Source of the DNA: Roseivirga spongicola
GTDB lineage: Bacteria > Bacteroidota > Bacteroidia > Cytophagales > Cyclobacteriaceae
Assembly: GCF_001592965.1 (NCBI RefSeq)
Contig: NZ_LRPC01000001.1
Location: 310,001 to 374,000, forward strand
DNA: 64,000 nt
Reading direction: 5' to 3'
Below are positions 25,325 to 34,074 of the stretch, piece by piece. Each line of letters opens with the position of its first letter. Positions within the stretch are counted from its first letter, which is position 1. Under the pieces are notes generated by a model. The model had not been told where the DNA came from. It did not search any database and saw only the letters and a list, made by a program, of their open reading frames with translations. A program made the translations under genes and the position numbers.

Positions 25325-26203
25325 ATGACATTGAAACGCAGAAATTTTCTTAAAACGGCCGGAGGCTTTGCAGCTGGCTTAGCCATTGCTCCTTATGCCT
25401 GTTCATCGGGCAACAAAACTGAAGTAGCTTCAACTGACAGCGTAGTTACTAAACCATTTGGTCTTCAACTTTACTCTTTGCGAGACGATTTTCCAAAAGA
25501 CCCTAAAGGTGTACTGGCTAAAGTTGCTTCATACGGCTATAAGCAAATTGAAAGTTATGAAGGCCCTGACGGTATGTTCTGGGGAATGACTAATAAAGAG
25601 TTTAAAGCTTACATAGATGAGCTTGGCATGAACGTGGTTGCCAGCCATTGCGATATTGACAAAGATTTTGAACGCAAAGCGGCAGAAGCAGCGGAAATTG
25701 GAATGAAATACCTCATCTGTCCATGGAGAAGTCAGGAAACCCTTGATGGTTACAGACAAGCTGCGGCTGACTTCAATGCCAAAGGAGAAATCTGCAAAAG
25801 CAATGGAATTCGTTTCGCCTATCACAACCACGCTTATAGCTTTACCAAACTAGAAGACATCTACCCTCAAGATATATTCATGAATGAAACCGACCCTAAC
25901 TTGGTTGATTTTGAAATGGACATGTATTGGGTGGTTACAGCTGGTGAAGACCCTGTAGCTTGGTGTAAGAAACAGCCTGGAAGATATAAATTAGGACATG
26001 TTAAAGACCGCATGGCCAATACGGAAGAAAGAGAAGCAACTTGTACACTAGGCACTGGAATAATTGACTATGCATCTATAGCCCCTGCTGTTAAAGAGGC
26101 TGGCATGGAATACCTTATTGTTGAACAAGAAAGATATGACGGCACCACTCCTCTCAAGAGTGTACAAGACGATGCTGAGTATATGAAAAAGCTTTCTGTA
26201 TAA
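25325..26203 (+). CDS. Sugar phosphate isomerase/epimerase family protein, exported
   Basis: This 292-residue protein has an N-terminal Tat signal ('RRNFLKTAGGFAAG') followed by 'APYACSS', which looks like a lipobox, so it is probably a Tat-exported lipoprotein. The TIM-barrel body has family motifs 'FGLQLYSLRDDFP', 'RFAYHNHAYSF' and 'LIVEQERYDG'. Members isomerise or epimerise sugars or act on oxidised glycosides; the substrate cannot be told from sequence alone. It heads a run of sugar-related genes (Gfo/Idh/MocA oxidoreductase, HAD phosphatase, aldose epimerase), which suggests carbohydrate processing. Confidence 0.85.
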   Translation: MTLKRRNFLKTAGGFAAGLAIAPYACSSGNKTEVASTDSVVTKPFGLQLYSLRDDFPKDPKGVLAKVASYGYKQIESYEGPDGMFWGMTNKEFKAYIDELGMNVVASHCDIDKDFERKAAEAAEIGMKYLICPWRSQETLDGYRQAAADFNAKGEICKSNGIRFAYHNHAYSFTKLEDIYPQDIFMNETDPNLVDFEMDMYWVVTAGEDPVAWCKKQPGRYKLGHVKDRMANTEEREATCTLGTGIIDYASIAPAVKEAGMEYLIVEQERYDGTTPLKSVQDDAEYMKKLSV

Positions 26204-26370
26204 AGATAGCATTACAACATGTCACTCATAGATTCTAAAGAGTGACATTTTATACCCCCTCTAAAGCCAGAAAGCAATTCTCTCTTAATACTAGATTAAA
26301 AAAACACCTTCTTAACTTCAATTATCTCTTTTCCCCTTATGCTTCTCAACATATTTGGTGAACTTAGAGT

Positions 26371-27321
26371 ATGAACTGGGGATTTATAGGATTCGGAAGA
26401 ATAGCACGAAAATTTTTAGCAAGCTTAGAAACGGTAGAAGGAGAAACTCCATATGCATTTGCATCTAGATCTAATGCTCATGAACTGGCCAAAGAGTTTC
26501 CCTCAGTAAAAGTTTTCGACTCTTACGATAAACTATTGGCAGATGAAAACATAGACATTGTCTACATCAGCACAACTAACAACTTCCATTGCGAAAACAC
26601 CATATCAGCACTTAGGGCAGGCAAACATGTGGTTTGTGAAAAGCCGATGGGAGTTTCTAGCCAAGAGATAGAGCAGATGACTCAAGTAGCTCAAGAAACT
26701 GGAATGTTTTTGATGGAAGCCATGTGGATGCGTTTTTTGCCTGCCTATAGAGAAGCCATTAAAAGGGCGAAGTCGGGCGAAATAGGTCCTATCAAATACA
26801 TGACCGCTAGTTTTGGTTTTAGGTCTATTGATAAATTAACTAAAGATGGAAGGCTTTTAAATCCAGATTTAGCTGGAGGAGCCCTTTTTGATGTTGGTGT
26901 TTATCCATTAACCATAGCAGCAGATTTATTTGGTTGGAACCCGAGCTCTTTTACAGCCGATGCCCAAATAAGTGAAACAGGAGTAGACCAAAGCACACAG
27001 CTACAGTTAAACTATTCAGAGGGGCAGATGGCGCAATTATTTGCGAGCATTACAGTAACCACAAACAAGGAAGCCTGTATTTATGGCGAAGATGGCTTCA
27101 TTCGTATGCCTCTTTTCTGGAAGTGTCAGGAATTTGAGGTTGTAAAAGGAGAAGAGGTAGAAAAGGTTGCCATACCATTTGAAAGCACAGGTTATGTCCA
27201 TGAAATTGTCGCAGCTAGAGAATGTATTAATAATGGGGAAAAAGAGTCAAACCTTTTTACCTTAGAAGAGAGTTTGCAAAGCGCTAAACTCGTTGAAAAG
27301 ATTTTATCAACCGTTTTTTAG
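26371..27321 (+). CDS. Gfo/Idh/MocA family oxidoreductase
   Basis: This 316-residue NAD(P)-dependent dehydrogenase has an N-terminal Rossmann fold ('WGFIGFGRIARKFL') and the family's catalytic-lysine motif 'VVCEKPMGVS'. A C-terminal alpha/beta dimerisation domain follows ('GGALFDVGVYPLTIAADLFG'). It resembles dimeric dihydrodiol/xylose dehydrogenase-type members acting on sugars or sugar acids. The HAD phosphatase gene follows after 5 bp, so they are one operon. The precise substrate is unknown. Confidence 0.9.
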   Translation: MNWGFIGFGRIARKFLASLETVEGETPYAFASRSNAHELAKEFPSVKVFDSYDKLLADENIDIVYISTTNNFHCENTISALRAGKHVVCEKPMGVSSQEIEQMTQVAQETGMFLMEAMWMRFLPAYREAIKRAKSGEIGPIKYMTASFGFRSIDKLTKDGRLLNPDLAGGALFDVGVYPLTIAADLFGWNPSSFTADAQISETGVDQSTQLQLNYSEGQMAQLFASITVTTNKEACIYGEDGFIRMPLFWKCQEFEVVKGEEVEKVAIPFESTGYVHEIVAARECINNGEKESNLFTLEESLQSAKLVEKILSTVF

Positions 27322-27326
27322 TTCAC

Positions 27327-28100
27327 ATGCCCAAAGGTTTTCTAATAGATCAAGACGGTGTCATTTATGTTGAAAACAAGATGATTCCGGGTGCTGATAA
27401 GTTTATCAAAACGCTTCAAAAGGAGAATATACCGTTCACTTTTATGACCAACAATAGCCAGCGTACTCCACTAGATGCTGTTAGAAAACTGGCAAAAATG
27501 GGCATTTATGTAGAACCTGAAAACGTGTATACATCGGCCATGGCCACTGCACATTTTATGGGTCAGCAATTTCCAGAAGGAACAGCTTATGTTTTGGGAG
27601 AAGGAGGCCTTATTTCTAGTTTACATGAACACGGGTTCACCCTAGTGCAAAACGACCCAGACTTCGTTGTGGTTGGTGAAGGCATCAATTTTACCTTAGA
27701 AATGGTGCGCAAAGCCATCGACTTTATACTAGACGGAGCAAAATTAATTGCTACTAACCTAGATCCATCGCCTCGCAAGCCAGGCTGGAACAACTTAGGG
27801 ATTGCTGGAATAGTAGCTATGATTGAAGCTGCAACAGGTAAGCAGGCATTCTCTGTTGGCAAACCTAGCCCCGTTATGATGCGCCAGGCTAGAAAGCACA
27901 TTGGTCTGGCTACTGAAGAAGTGACTGTTATTGGAGATACTTTGGCTACCGATATACAAGGCGGTGTTCAAGTTGGTTACCACACTATACTTACCCTTTC
28001 GGGAATGTCTAAGCGAGAAGACCTCAATGATTATCCGTTCAAGCCCGATTTAGTCATAGATTCTATTGCAGACTTGACCATACCGTTACCTTGGTGGTAA
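27327..28100 (+). CDS. HAD-IIA family phosphatase (NagD-like)
   Basis: This 257-residue protein carries HAD motif I 'LIDQDGVIY', motif II 'FMTNNSQRTP', a class IIA cap region and motif III/IV 'VIGDTLATDIQGG'. It is a cytosolic phosphatase acting on small sugar or nucleotide phosphates; the family also includes phosphoglycolate and p-nitrophenyl phosphatases. It sits 5 bp after the oxidoreductase and 50 bp before the aldose-epimerase gene, consistent with sugar metabolism. Confidence 0.88.
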   Translation: MPKGFLIDQDGVIYVENKMIPGADKFIKTLQKENIPFTFMTNNSQRTPLDAVRKLAKMGIYVEPENVYTSAMATAHFMGQQFPEGTAYVLGEGGLISSLHEHGFTLVQNDPDFVVVGEGINFTLEMVRKAIDFILDGAKLIATNLDPSPRKPGWNNLGIAGIVAMIEAATGKQAFSVGKPSPVMMRQARKHIGLATEEVTVIGDTLATDIQGGVQVGYHTILTLSGMSKREDLNDYPFKPDLVIDSIADLTIPLPWW

Positions 28101-28150
28101 AAGCTCCAAGAAACAGTTAATCATTGACAGAATAAGCACCTACAAACACC

Positions 28151-29005
28151 ATGGAACAACTCAGCTTTGAAGGAAGCAAACTTATTATAAATCCCCAAAA
28201 CGGGGCTTCTATCACTAAATGGACTTGCTTTAAAGCGCGTGAAGAGGTAACGCTCATCAATAATAGAGACTTCAATCTATTTGAAAGTTCTTTATTGTTT
28301 CCTTTTCCCAATCGGTTGGCCTCAGGCAAATACAACTATGAAGGTATGAGTTTTCATTTTGATGAGAACGACCCTGGAAAACCCAATGCGCTCCATGGTT
28401 TCATTTACAATGTGGCCTTCGACTTAGTTGAAAAACTCGATAATTCTATTCGTTTCAGGCACGAATATGATGGCACACTGGAAGCCTACCCCTTCCCATT
28501 TACTTTCGAGGTAAACTATATACTCAAGAAGAATGAGTTAGAAATTCAGGTTGATATACAAAACACAGGAAGCCAAACAATGCCCTGTGGTTTTGGCTGG
28601 CACCCCTACTTCGATCTGGAATTAACTAATGAGCCATGTAGGCTAAAAATGCCCAAAACAAGCCTAATTGAGGTCAACGAAAACCTTATTCCTACAGGAG
28701 CAGAAAGTCACAATAGAGACTTTCAAGACTTTACATCGGTGTTCGCAAAAGAGCTAGATAGCTGCTATAGGTTGGAAAAAATAGAAGATAGAAACAGTGT
28801 ATTCCTTAACTACCCTCAGTTAGGTACTTTAGAGATTTGGCAAGACCACAACTTTCCTTTTGTTCAAGTGTATAAGCCCGATGAGCGGGCCATGGCAATA
28901 GAACCTATGAGCTGTGGAATAGATGCTTTCAACACTCAGCAAGGCATAAAAAAAATTGCCGCAGAACAGTCTTGGTCTTTAAAAATGGGGCTCAAGCTAT
29001 TTTAG
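28151..29005 (+). CDS. Aldose 1-epimerase family protein
   Basis: This 284-residue all-beta galactose-mutarotase-like protein has a substrate-binding His in 'NALHGFIYN', a second His in 'GFGWHPYFDLE' and an acidic 'AIEPMSCGIDAFN' near the C-terminus, all in the order expected for aldose 1-epimerases. It interconverts sugar anomers. It is the last gene of the plus-strand sugar cluster and ends 1 bp from the convergent regulator gene. Confidence 0.88.
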   Translation: MEQLSFEGSKLIINPQNGASITKWTCFKAREEVTLINNRDFNLFESSLLFPFPNRLASGKYNYEGMSFHFDENDPGKPNALHGFIYNVAFDLVEKLDNSIRFRHEYDGTLEAYPFPFTFEVNYILKKNELEIQVDIQNTGSQTMPCGFGWHPYFDLELTNEPCRLKMPKTSLIEVNENLIPTGAESHNRDFQDFTSVFAKELDSCYRLEKIEDRNSVFLNYPQLGTLEIWQDHNFPFVQVYKPDERAMAIEPMSCGIDAFNTQQGIKKIAAEQSWSLKMGLKLF

Positions 29006-29006
29006 C

Positions 29007-29426
29007 TTAATCAAGCCTATCTGGAAAATACTTTTCTAGTACTGATTGAAACTTTTCAATGTTCAAAGGCTTGTTCATAAACTCCGTTACATTGCCATCT
29101 CCGTCAGCCATCTTTTTGTCATCGGGATTCAAAGAAGTGGTGAGCATTACTACTACTACGCCACCTTTTTGTTCATCATCTAGCTTCTTATATTCTTCCA
29201 AAAACTCCCAGCCATTCATTCTAGGCATGTTAATATCTAGAAAAATAAGTTCAGGCCTTGGATAACTACCTGTTTGATTAGAACTGAGGTAGTCTAGTGC
29301 CTTTTGACCACTAGTTACAGCAACAGTTTCTTCAACACCGCCATGTTTCTGAATAAAAATCTTGTGGATGAAATTATCTGCTTCGTTGTCATCAATCAAC
29401 AAAACACGCTTAAGAATCTTTCTCAT
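29007..29426 (-). CDS. Single-domain response regulator (Rcp1/CheY-like)
   Basis: This is a receiver-only protein of 139 residues from the ATG at 29426 (an upstream TTG would add two residues). The acidic pair 'LLIDDNEADN', phosphoacceptor 'IFLDINMPRMNGWEF', 'VVMLTTSLNP' and Lys in 'EFMNKPL' are all present. It starts 6 bp after the stop of the kinase, so kinase and receiver form a two-gene operon and a phosphorelay pair. With no output domain, it probably works through protein binding or a further phosphotransfer step. Confidence 0.92.
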   Translation of the reverse strand: MRKILKRVLLIDDNEADNFIHKIFIQKHGGVEETVAVTSGQKALDYLSSNQTGSYPRPELIFLDINMPRMNGWEFLEEYKKLDDEQKGGVVVVMLTTSLNPDDKKMADGDGNVTEFMNKPLNIEKFQSVLEKYFPDRLD

Positions 29427-29432
29427 TTTCAA

Positions 29433-31127
29433 TTAGCCTACTAATGTAAAATAAAAGGTTGTCCCTTTGTTTAACTCAGATTCTACCCAAATCTCACCTC
29501 CATGATGTTCAACGATTTTCTTTGAGAGAGCCAAACCAATCCCTGAACCTTCCACTCGATCCTTTGAGTGTAATCTCTGAAAAACCTTAAATATTTGCTT
29601 GAAGTATTGTTCTTCTATACCAATACCATTATCGCTAAACGTAAAAATCCAGTACCCGTTGGTGCGCTCAGCCGATATTTGTATTAGACATGGAACATTA
29701 GGTCTTACAAATTTAATAGAATTGACAATTAAATTGTGAAAAAGTTGTGTCAGTTCTAGTTTTGAACCCGATACAACTGGTAAATTTTCAACTTCAATAG
29801 AAACATCAATTCTATCTTTTTGTTCTAATGCATTAAAAACTTCCTTAGCGAGTAACTGACAGTCTACCTGTTCAAAATTATTATCCGAACCGATGAGGGA
29901 ATAATCTAGCAACCCCTTCACGAGGGTACTCATCCGCCCAACGCTCTCTCCTATAAACCTTAGACTCTGCTGTTTTACCTGCTCATCTGAGTTAAACTCT
30001 TCATTTAGCAAAAGGTCCGAATAACTCAAAGTAGTGCGCAAAGGTTCTTGAAGATCGTGCGAAGCAATGTATATAAAGTGCTTTAGCTCTTCATTTGTTT
30101 TTTCAAGCTCACGTGCTTTTCGCTCAAGTTCTAACTGCATTTCTACCTGTTGGGTAATTACCTCGGTGAACATGATCATCCCGCCTATCTCACCATTATC
30201 ATCTCTCCACGGTAGCAACTCATATTTGAGCCAATCTACTTTTCCATCAGCTCTATCAAACCTATCTCTATCTGTTTTATAGGTTTCTCCCTTCAAAATT
30301 CTCTGATGAATCTCCTTCCACTCAGGAATTTCATTGATCTCAGGAAAAATATCGTAATGATTTTTTCCGATTATACTTCTGCCCTCTAAACCATAGTCTA
30401 CATACCACCGGTCGCTGGCGAACAAGTAATCCATCTTCAAGTCGAACATGGCTACAGCCGCTGGGGTGTGTTTCACAAAAAACTCTAAAGATTGCCTGCT
30501 CCTCATCAGGCTACCTTCAGCTCTGCTCAACTCTCTTATGATGGGTTTAACCAGATTGAAGTAGAGCACTACTAAAGAAACGATTACAAGTATAGACAGA
30601 ACCAAGGTCCAAAGTCTCAGGTTAAAAATGGAGCGGTTGTAATTTTCTTCGGCCTGAAAAACAATTTCGTCCATCAACGAAAGAAATGCCTGCTCGTTTC
30701 TCTCTACCTCATTTAGCATAGATGGGGTAATTTGAGTGGTTTCATTTATCTGGGCAACCACTCTTAATAGTCCCTTCTTAAATGGCTCTACTTGCTTAAA
30801 AAGAGACAATAGATCTTGATCTGTTAGACTTGGCAATCCTAGAGAATCATTTCCATAGATTAAGCCATCATGAACGAGCGTCCATGTTTCAGCATCATTC
30901 TTAATTTCTTGGATAGAAGTAAGGCCTAATGAGGTAGTGTAGATGCCTTTTGCAATTTTTTGACTCAACATTCTTTGCCTACCTGAAAGGTTTATGACAG
31001 CAGCATCGGTTCGCCTTTCTCTAATTAGCGTTTCGAGAATAATGGCGAGCAGCAGCACAAGGACAAGAGAAACCAATAGGTTTATCTTGGCTGCCCTATC
31101 CAATGTTTTCTTTGTCATGGCGGCCAT
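29433..31127 (-). CDS. Sensor histidine kinase with PilJ-type input and PAS domain
   Basis: This 564-residue kinase has two transmembrane helices (about 15-32 and 168-190) flanking a helical periplasmic domain. That domain contains 'INLSGRQRMLSQK', the PilJ/NarX-type signature of type IV pili methyl-accepting N-terminal domains. A PAS domain (about 215-335), a coiled coil, HisKA ('IYIASHDLQEPLRT', His about residue 356) and HATPase ('NSIKFV', 'DNGIGIEEQ', 'GSGIGLALSKKI') follow. It pairs with the downstream receiver. ATG at 31118 is an alternative start. The ligand is unknown. Confidence 0.92.
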   Translation of the reverse strand: MAAMTKKTLDRAAKINLLVSLVLVLLLAIILETLIRERRTDAAVINLSGRQRMLSQKIAKGIYTTSLGLTSIQEIKNDAETWTLVHDGLIYGNDSLGLPSLTDQDLLSLFKQVEPFKKGLLRVVAQINETTQITPSMLNEVERNEQAFLSLMDEIVFQAEENYNRSIFNLRLWTLVLSILVIVSLVVLYFNLVKPIIRELSRAEGSLMRSRQSLEFFVKHTPAAVAMFDLKMDYLFASDRWYVDYGLEGRSIIGKNHYDIFPEINEIPEWKEIHQRILKGETYKTDRDRFDRADGKVDWLKYELLPWRDDNGEIGGMIMFTEVITQQVEMQLELERKARELEKTNEELKHFIYIASHDLQEPLRTTLSYSDLLLNEEFNSDEQVKQQSLRFIGESVGRMSTLVKGLLDYSLIGSDNNFEQVDCQLLAKEVFNALEQKDRIDVSIEVENLPVVSGSKLELTQLFHNLIVNSIKFVRPNVPCLIQISAERTNGYWIFTFSDNGIGIEEQYFKQIFKVFQRLHSKDRVEGSGIGLALSKKIVEHHGGEIWVESELNKGTTFYFTLVG

Positions 31128-31272
31128 GTTTACTTAAAAAAGTAAAAATCTGTTTAGTTGAGGTGCACGACTTTTCAGTCTTACTTCATGAAAATAGTCA
31201 ACAAAACCCAAAGTCTTTTGTCCGTTAATCAGATAGTTAGGCCAGTCAAGAATTAGCATAATGAATATTTAC

Positions 31273-31310
31273 AAAAAAAGAGCAGCAGAAAACAATTCTA
31301 CCGCTCTTTC
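31273..31310 (-). terminator. Rho-independent terminator of the universal stress protein gene
   Basis: On the minus strand this is GAAAGAGC, a loop, then GCTCTTTTTTT. It lies 27 nt after the stop of the gene at 31337. The rest of 31128-31272 shows nothing definite beyond the presumed kinase promoter. Confidence 0.7.
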
Positions 31311-31336
31311 TTAAGAATGTCTATTTAAGATTTCCT

Positions 31337-32161
31337 TTACTCGTGCAATACCATAAGCGGCATTGGAATATCTAGAACCATCTTTTTAGTATGACTAGCG
31401 TTTCTAAGCCTATCGAAAAAGCCATGATGCTTGGCAATCATAGCCAGTAGATCAATATTTAGCTCTTGCGCTGTTTCTTCTAGCCCTTCTTCTACATCAT
31501 CAAACTTTCTGAAATGGAATGTATGGTTGTTGTTCTTGAGGTATTTTTCCATTCTTCTGGCCACATCTATTTGTCCTTTTACTTCAACATCGCCAGTATC
31601 TATATGTATTACATGGAGCTGAGCATAAAAAGCTCGCGCAAGCTCTGTTACGGTATGTATAAGATCTGGATTAGGTACAGAGAGAAAATCTCCTGCAATT
31701 CCTATATGAGTCATTTTAGTGATATCGGCATCTTCTGGAAGAGCAATCACCGGGCAGGCAACATTCTTCATTACATAATATGCGTTGCTACCAATTAATG
31801 CTTTGGCAAAACCAGATGCTCCGTGAGTGCCCATAACTACCATGGCTACACTTCCATCTTCATTCATTTCATTGATTCCTTCATGTAGCGGACCATATTG
31901 AATGGCAGTTTCATAGGTTATCTTTTCTAACAATGGAAATTCGGTCACCACCTCGTTTAAACTAGCTCTAGACTGTTTCTCCAGTTCCTGAAAGCTGTAG
32001 TCTGCGCCACCAACGGGTGCTCCTTCGGCAAAACCTACAGGAACCATTACCGAATGATACAAGACCAAATCTAGCTTCATTCTCTCGGCAATTTTTATGG
32101 CGTTGGCGAGGGCATTTTTTGAGCAATCTGAGAAATCTATAGGTACAATTAGCTTTTTCAT
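31337..32161 (-). CDS. Universal stress protein, tandem UspA domains
   Basis: This 274-residue protein starts at the ATG at 32161. That start fits the family ('MKKLIVPIDFSDCSKNAL') and is preceded by AAGGAGGATATT, an unusually strong Shine-Dalgarno sequence for this phylum. The first Usp domain contains an ATP-binding-like 'VVMGTHGASGFAKALIGSNAYYVMKNVACPVIALP'-type region (GxHGxxG, then the S/N loop). The second domain (about 145-274) is more divergent ('LAMIAKHHGF'). Such tandem proteins respond to stress or oxygen limitation. It is monocistronic. Confidence 0.9.
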   Translation of the reverse strand: MKKLIVPIDFSDCSKNALANAIKIAERMKLDLVLYHSVMVPVGFAEGAPVGGADYSFQELEKQSRASLNEVVTEFPLLEKITYETAIQYGPLHEGINEMNEDGSVAMVVMGTHGASGFAKALIGSNAYYVMKNVACPVIALPEDADITKMTHIGIAGDFLSVPNPDLIHTVTELARAFYAQLHVIHIDTGDVEVKGQIDVARRMEKYLKNNNHTFHFRKFDDVEEGLEETAQELNIDLLAMIAKHHGFFDRLRNASHTKKMVLDIPMPLMVLHE

Positions 32162-32290
32162 AATATCCTCCTTGTTTATGGTATCTAATGTAAATTCCAT
32201 TCCAAACTTTTTTTGTGACACATATCAGCATATTTTATGATATGCATCAAGTACACCTCTTTAGTCCGTTCATTTTTTTCTAATTGTGAC

Positions 32291-32305
32291 ATTGAATTTC
32301 TCAAT
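32291..32305. promoter_or_regulatory. Possible FNR/CRP-like inverted repeat
   Basis: ATTGA-ATTTC-TCAAT is a 5-5-5 inverted repeat between the divergent stress-protein and DUF1328 genes, preceded by TTGTGAC. It resembles Crp/Fnr-type sites only loosely. A second imperfect inverted repeat, CATATCA...TGATATG, lies at about 32220-32245. Confidence 0.25.
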
Positions 32306-32433
32306 TTGACAAGTCGAAACAAACCAAATAGGCCTCCCTTGAACCCTGAATAGAATCTACAGATTGGATACAGATTTGAAGATTAGTTAGCGTGCAAAGC
32401 GCACAATTATGTTCAACTAAAACTCTTGAAATT

Positions 32434-32595
32434 ATGTTAATGTGGGCAATTATATTCTTTATTATAGCCGTTATAGCCGCACTTTTCGGCTTTAGAGGAG
32501 TGGCATCCGTATCTTCAAATATTGCGAGATTTCTATTCTTCATATTTGTGGTGTTATTTATTATATCCATTGTGATGCAGCTAGTAGGTTACTAG
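32434..32595 (+). CDS. DUF1328 small membrane protein
   Basis: This 53-residue protein is almost entirely two hydrophobic helices ('MWAIIFFIIAVIAALFGF' and 'FLFFIFVVLFIISIVMQL') joined by 'RGVASVSSNIAR', the standard DUF1328 (YtjA-like) layout. ATG at 32434 gives the family's normal N-terminus; the longer reading frame is not needed. A terminator follows. The function is unknown; it sits beside stress-related genes (Usp, MscS). Confidence 0.88.
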   Translation: MLMWAIIFFIIAVIAALFGFRGVASVSSNIARFLFFIFVVLFIISIVMQLVGY

Positions 32596-32611
32596 TAATC
32601 ACAAGGCACAA

Positions 32612-32643
32612 AAAAAGCCGGGGCATTTGCTCCGGCTTTTTTG
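32612..32643. terminator. Bidirectional rho-independent terminator
   Basis: The stem AGCCGGGGC-ATTT-GCTCCGGCT is flanked by an A run on one side and a T run on the other. It serves the convergent DUF1328 and lipoprotein genes. Confidence 0.9.
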
Positions 32644-32660
32644 TTTGCATTAGGTTTTAT

Positions 32661-33023
32661 CTACCCATTTCTACCGCTTAAAAAGTCTTCAACATCGTTA
32701 TAAGTCTCTTCTGCCCAGTCTTTTGTGTCTTCCCAAGCTTCTTCAGTGGCATCAGCTACATTATCTCTAGCCTCTTCCAAAGCCGATTTTTGATCCAAAA
32801 GCTCTTCCTTTTCTTCCTCTAAAGACTCCGCTACATCTTCAGATGCATCTTTTAAGTCGTTATTTATTTCTGTAAGCTCATCATCAATGTCATCGATGGT
32901 ATTGTCGATTCTATCGGTAAGTTCCATTCTTTCCTGCTCCCAATCAGACTGATTAGTATTGTTGCATGAAACGAATATGATGGATAGTAAAACTGCGATT
33001 AATGTTATGTTTGCTTTTTTCAT
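32661..33023 (-). CDS. Acidic coiled-coil lipoprotein
   Basis: This 120-residue protein starts at the ATG at 33023, which gives a clean lipoprotein signal (MKKANITLIAVL...'IIFVSC'). The mature part is a highly acidic helical coiled coil (about 30-100; 'DDIDDELTEINNDLKDASED') ending in 'DVEDFLSGRNG'. It is probably a periplasmic or outer-membrane anchored structural or stress protein; no defined function. It lies 54 bp after the MscS gene and may be cotranscribed. Confidence 0.8.
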   Translation of the reverse strand: MKKANITLIAVLLSIIFVSCNNTNQSDWEQERMELTDRIDNTIDDIDDELTEINNDLKDASEDVAESLEEEKEELLDQKSALEEARDNVADATEEAWEDTKDWAEETYNDVEDFLSGRNG

Positions 33024-33077
33024 GATCTTAAATGTTTTGTTCGTTGCGCCAAATAATTCAAAGGCCATACCAAAACT

Positions 33078-33980
33078 TTAAGACTGTTCTTTGAGCGTCT
33101 TAATATGCCCTTCCAATCTCTCTCCTCCTTTGATACCAAAATCTAGCGTTCTGATTGGGAAAGGTATAGTGATACCATGTTCTTTATACGCTTTGTCTAT
33201 TGCCATAATGGCTTCACTTCTGGCCTCTAAAAACTGAGGCTGCGTTGGTGAATAATTAATCCAGAACATGATTCTATAATTTATCGATGAGTCTCCAAAC
33301 TCTTCGAAAACTAGTTTTATGTCATCTTCGGTGAGCATATCTAAGCTCTTGAGTGCATCTTCTGTAATTTTCTTCACCTCCTCTAAGTCTTCGGCATAAG
33401 AAACCCCTACGTTTAGATCTACTCTTCTTTTATAGGTTTTAGTGAAGTTGGTGATAGGGTTTTGGAACACCAGCCTATTTGGAATAATAATATGGAGACC
33501 TTGAAAGGTTTCTAATACGGTTGCCCTGAGTTGAATATCTCTTACAAAACCCGTGTAGCCGTTTGTTTCAATGATATCTCCAATATTCAACGGCTTTTTG
33601 AACGCCATGATAATACCTGAAATAAAATTGGCCGATATGTCTTGAAAGGCAAAACCAATAGCCAAACCTGCTATACCAGCACCCGCCAAAATGGAAGTTA
33701 CTGCTTTACTTAAATGGAGCAGATTAAGTGCTATTACTAAACCTGAGCCGATAATAAAAATGGACATGATGGTAGAAATGAGCCCAATTATGGCTGGTTG
33801 CTCAATAAACCTACCCATCAACTTTTTAGTACCTACTCTTACTAATTTACTCAGGAAGTAAAAGATGACTAACACAATAAGTGCTACAACAAAATTGGGT
33901 AGCATTTCTGTAAGGGTTTCTAACCAACCCTGAAGCTTTTCTTCAACTATTTCGAAAGCTTTTGAAACATTAAAATCCAT
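33078..33980 (-). CDS. Small-conductance mechanosensitive channel (MscS family)
   Basis: This 300-residue protein has an N-terminal amphipathic segment, three transmembrane helices (about 27-45, 64-86, 92-118) and the pore-lining TM3 with Ala/Gly packing ('ILAGAGIAGLAIGFAFQDISANFISGI'). The beta domain ('GDIIETNGYTGFVRDIQLRATVL') and C-terminal alpha/beta domain follow. It opens on membrane tension during hypo-osmotic shock. Length matches the E. coli channel (286). Confidence 0.95.
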   Translation of the reverse strand: MDFNVSKAFEIVEEKLQGWLETLTEMLPNFVVALIVLVIFYFLSKLVRVGTKKLMGRFIEQPAIIGLISTIMSIFIIGSGLVIALNLLHLSKAVTSILAGAGIAGLAIGFAFQDISANFISGIIMAFKKPLNIGDIIETNGYTGFVRDIQLRATVLETFQGLHIIIPNRLVFQNPITNFTKTYKRRVDLNVGVSYAEDLEEVKKITEDALKSLDMLTEDDIKLVFEEFGDSSINYRIMFWINYSPTQPQFLEARSEAIMAIDKAYKEHGITIPFPIRTLDFGIKGGERLEGHIKTLKEQS

Positions 33981-34074
33981 AGAATTTCTCTTCTAGTATG
34001 TTTAGTTCTAACAAAAGGGGAATAACGAATTCACATTTATATAAACATTATCACTACTCAACATTGTTTAAAAA

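Noticed and set aside
31968-32231. Minus-strand ORF overlapping the universal stress protein
   Set aside because: It is an alternative frame of the stress-protein start region with an implausible Cys/Arg-rich composition.
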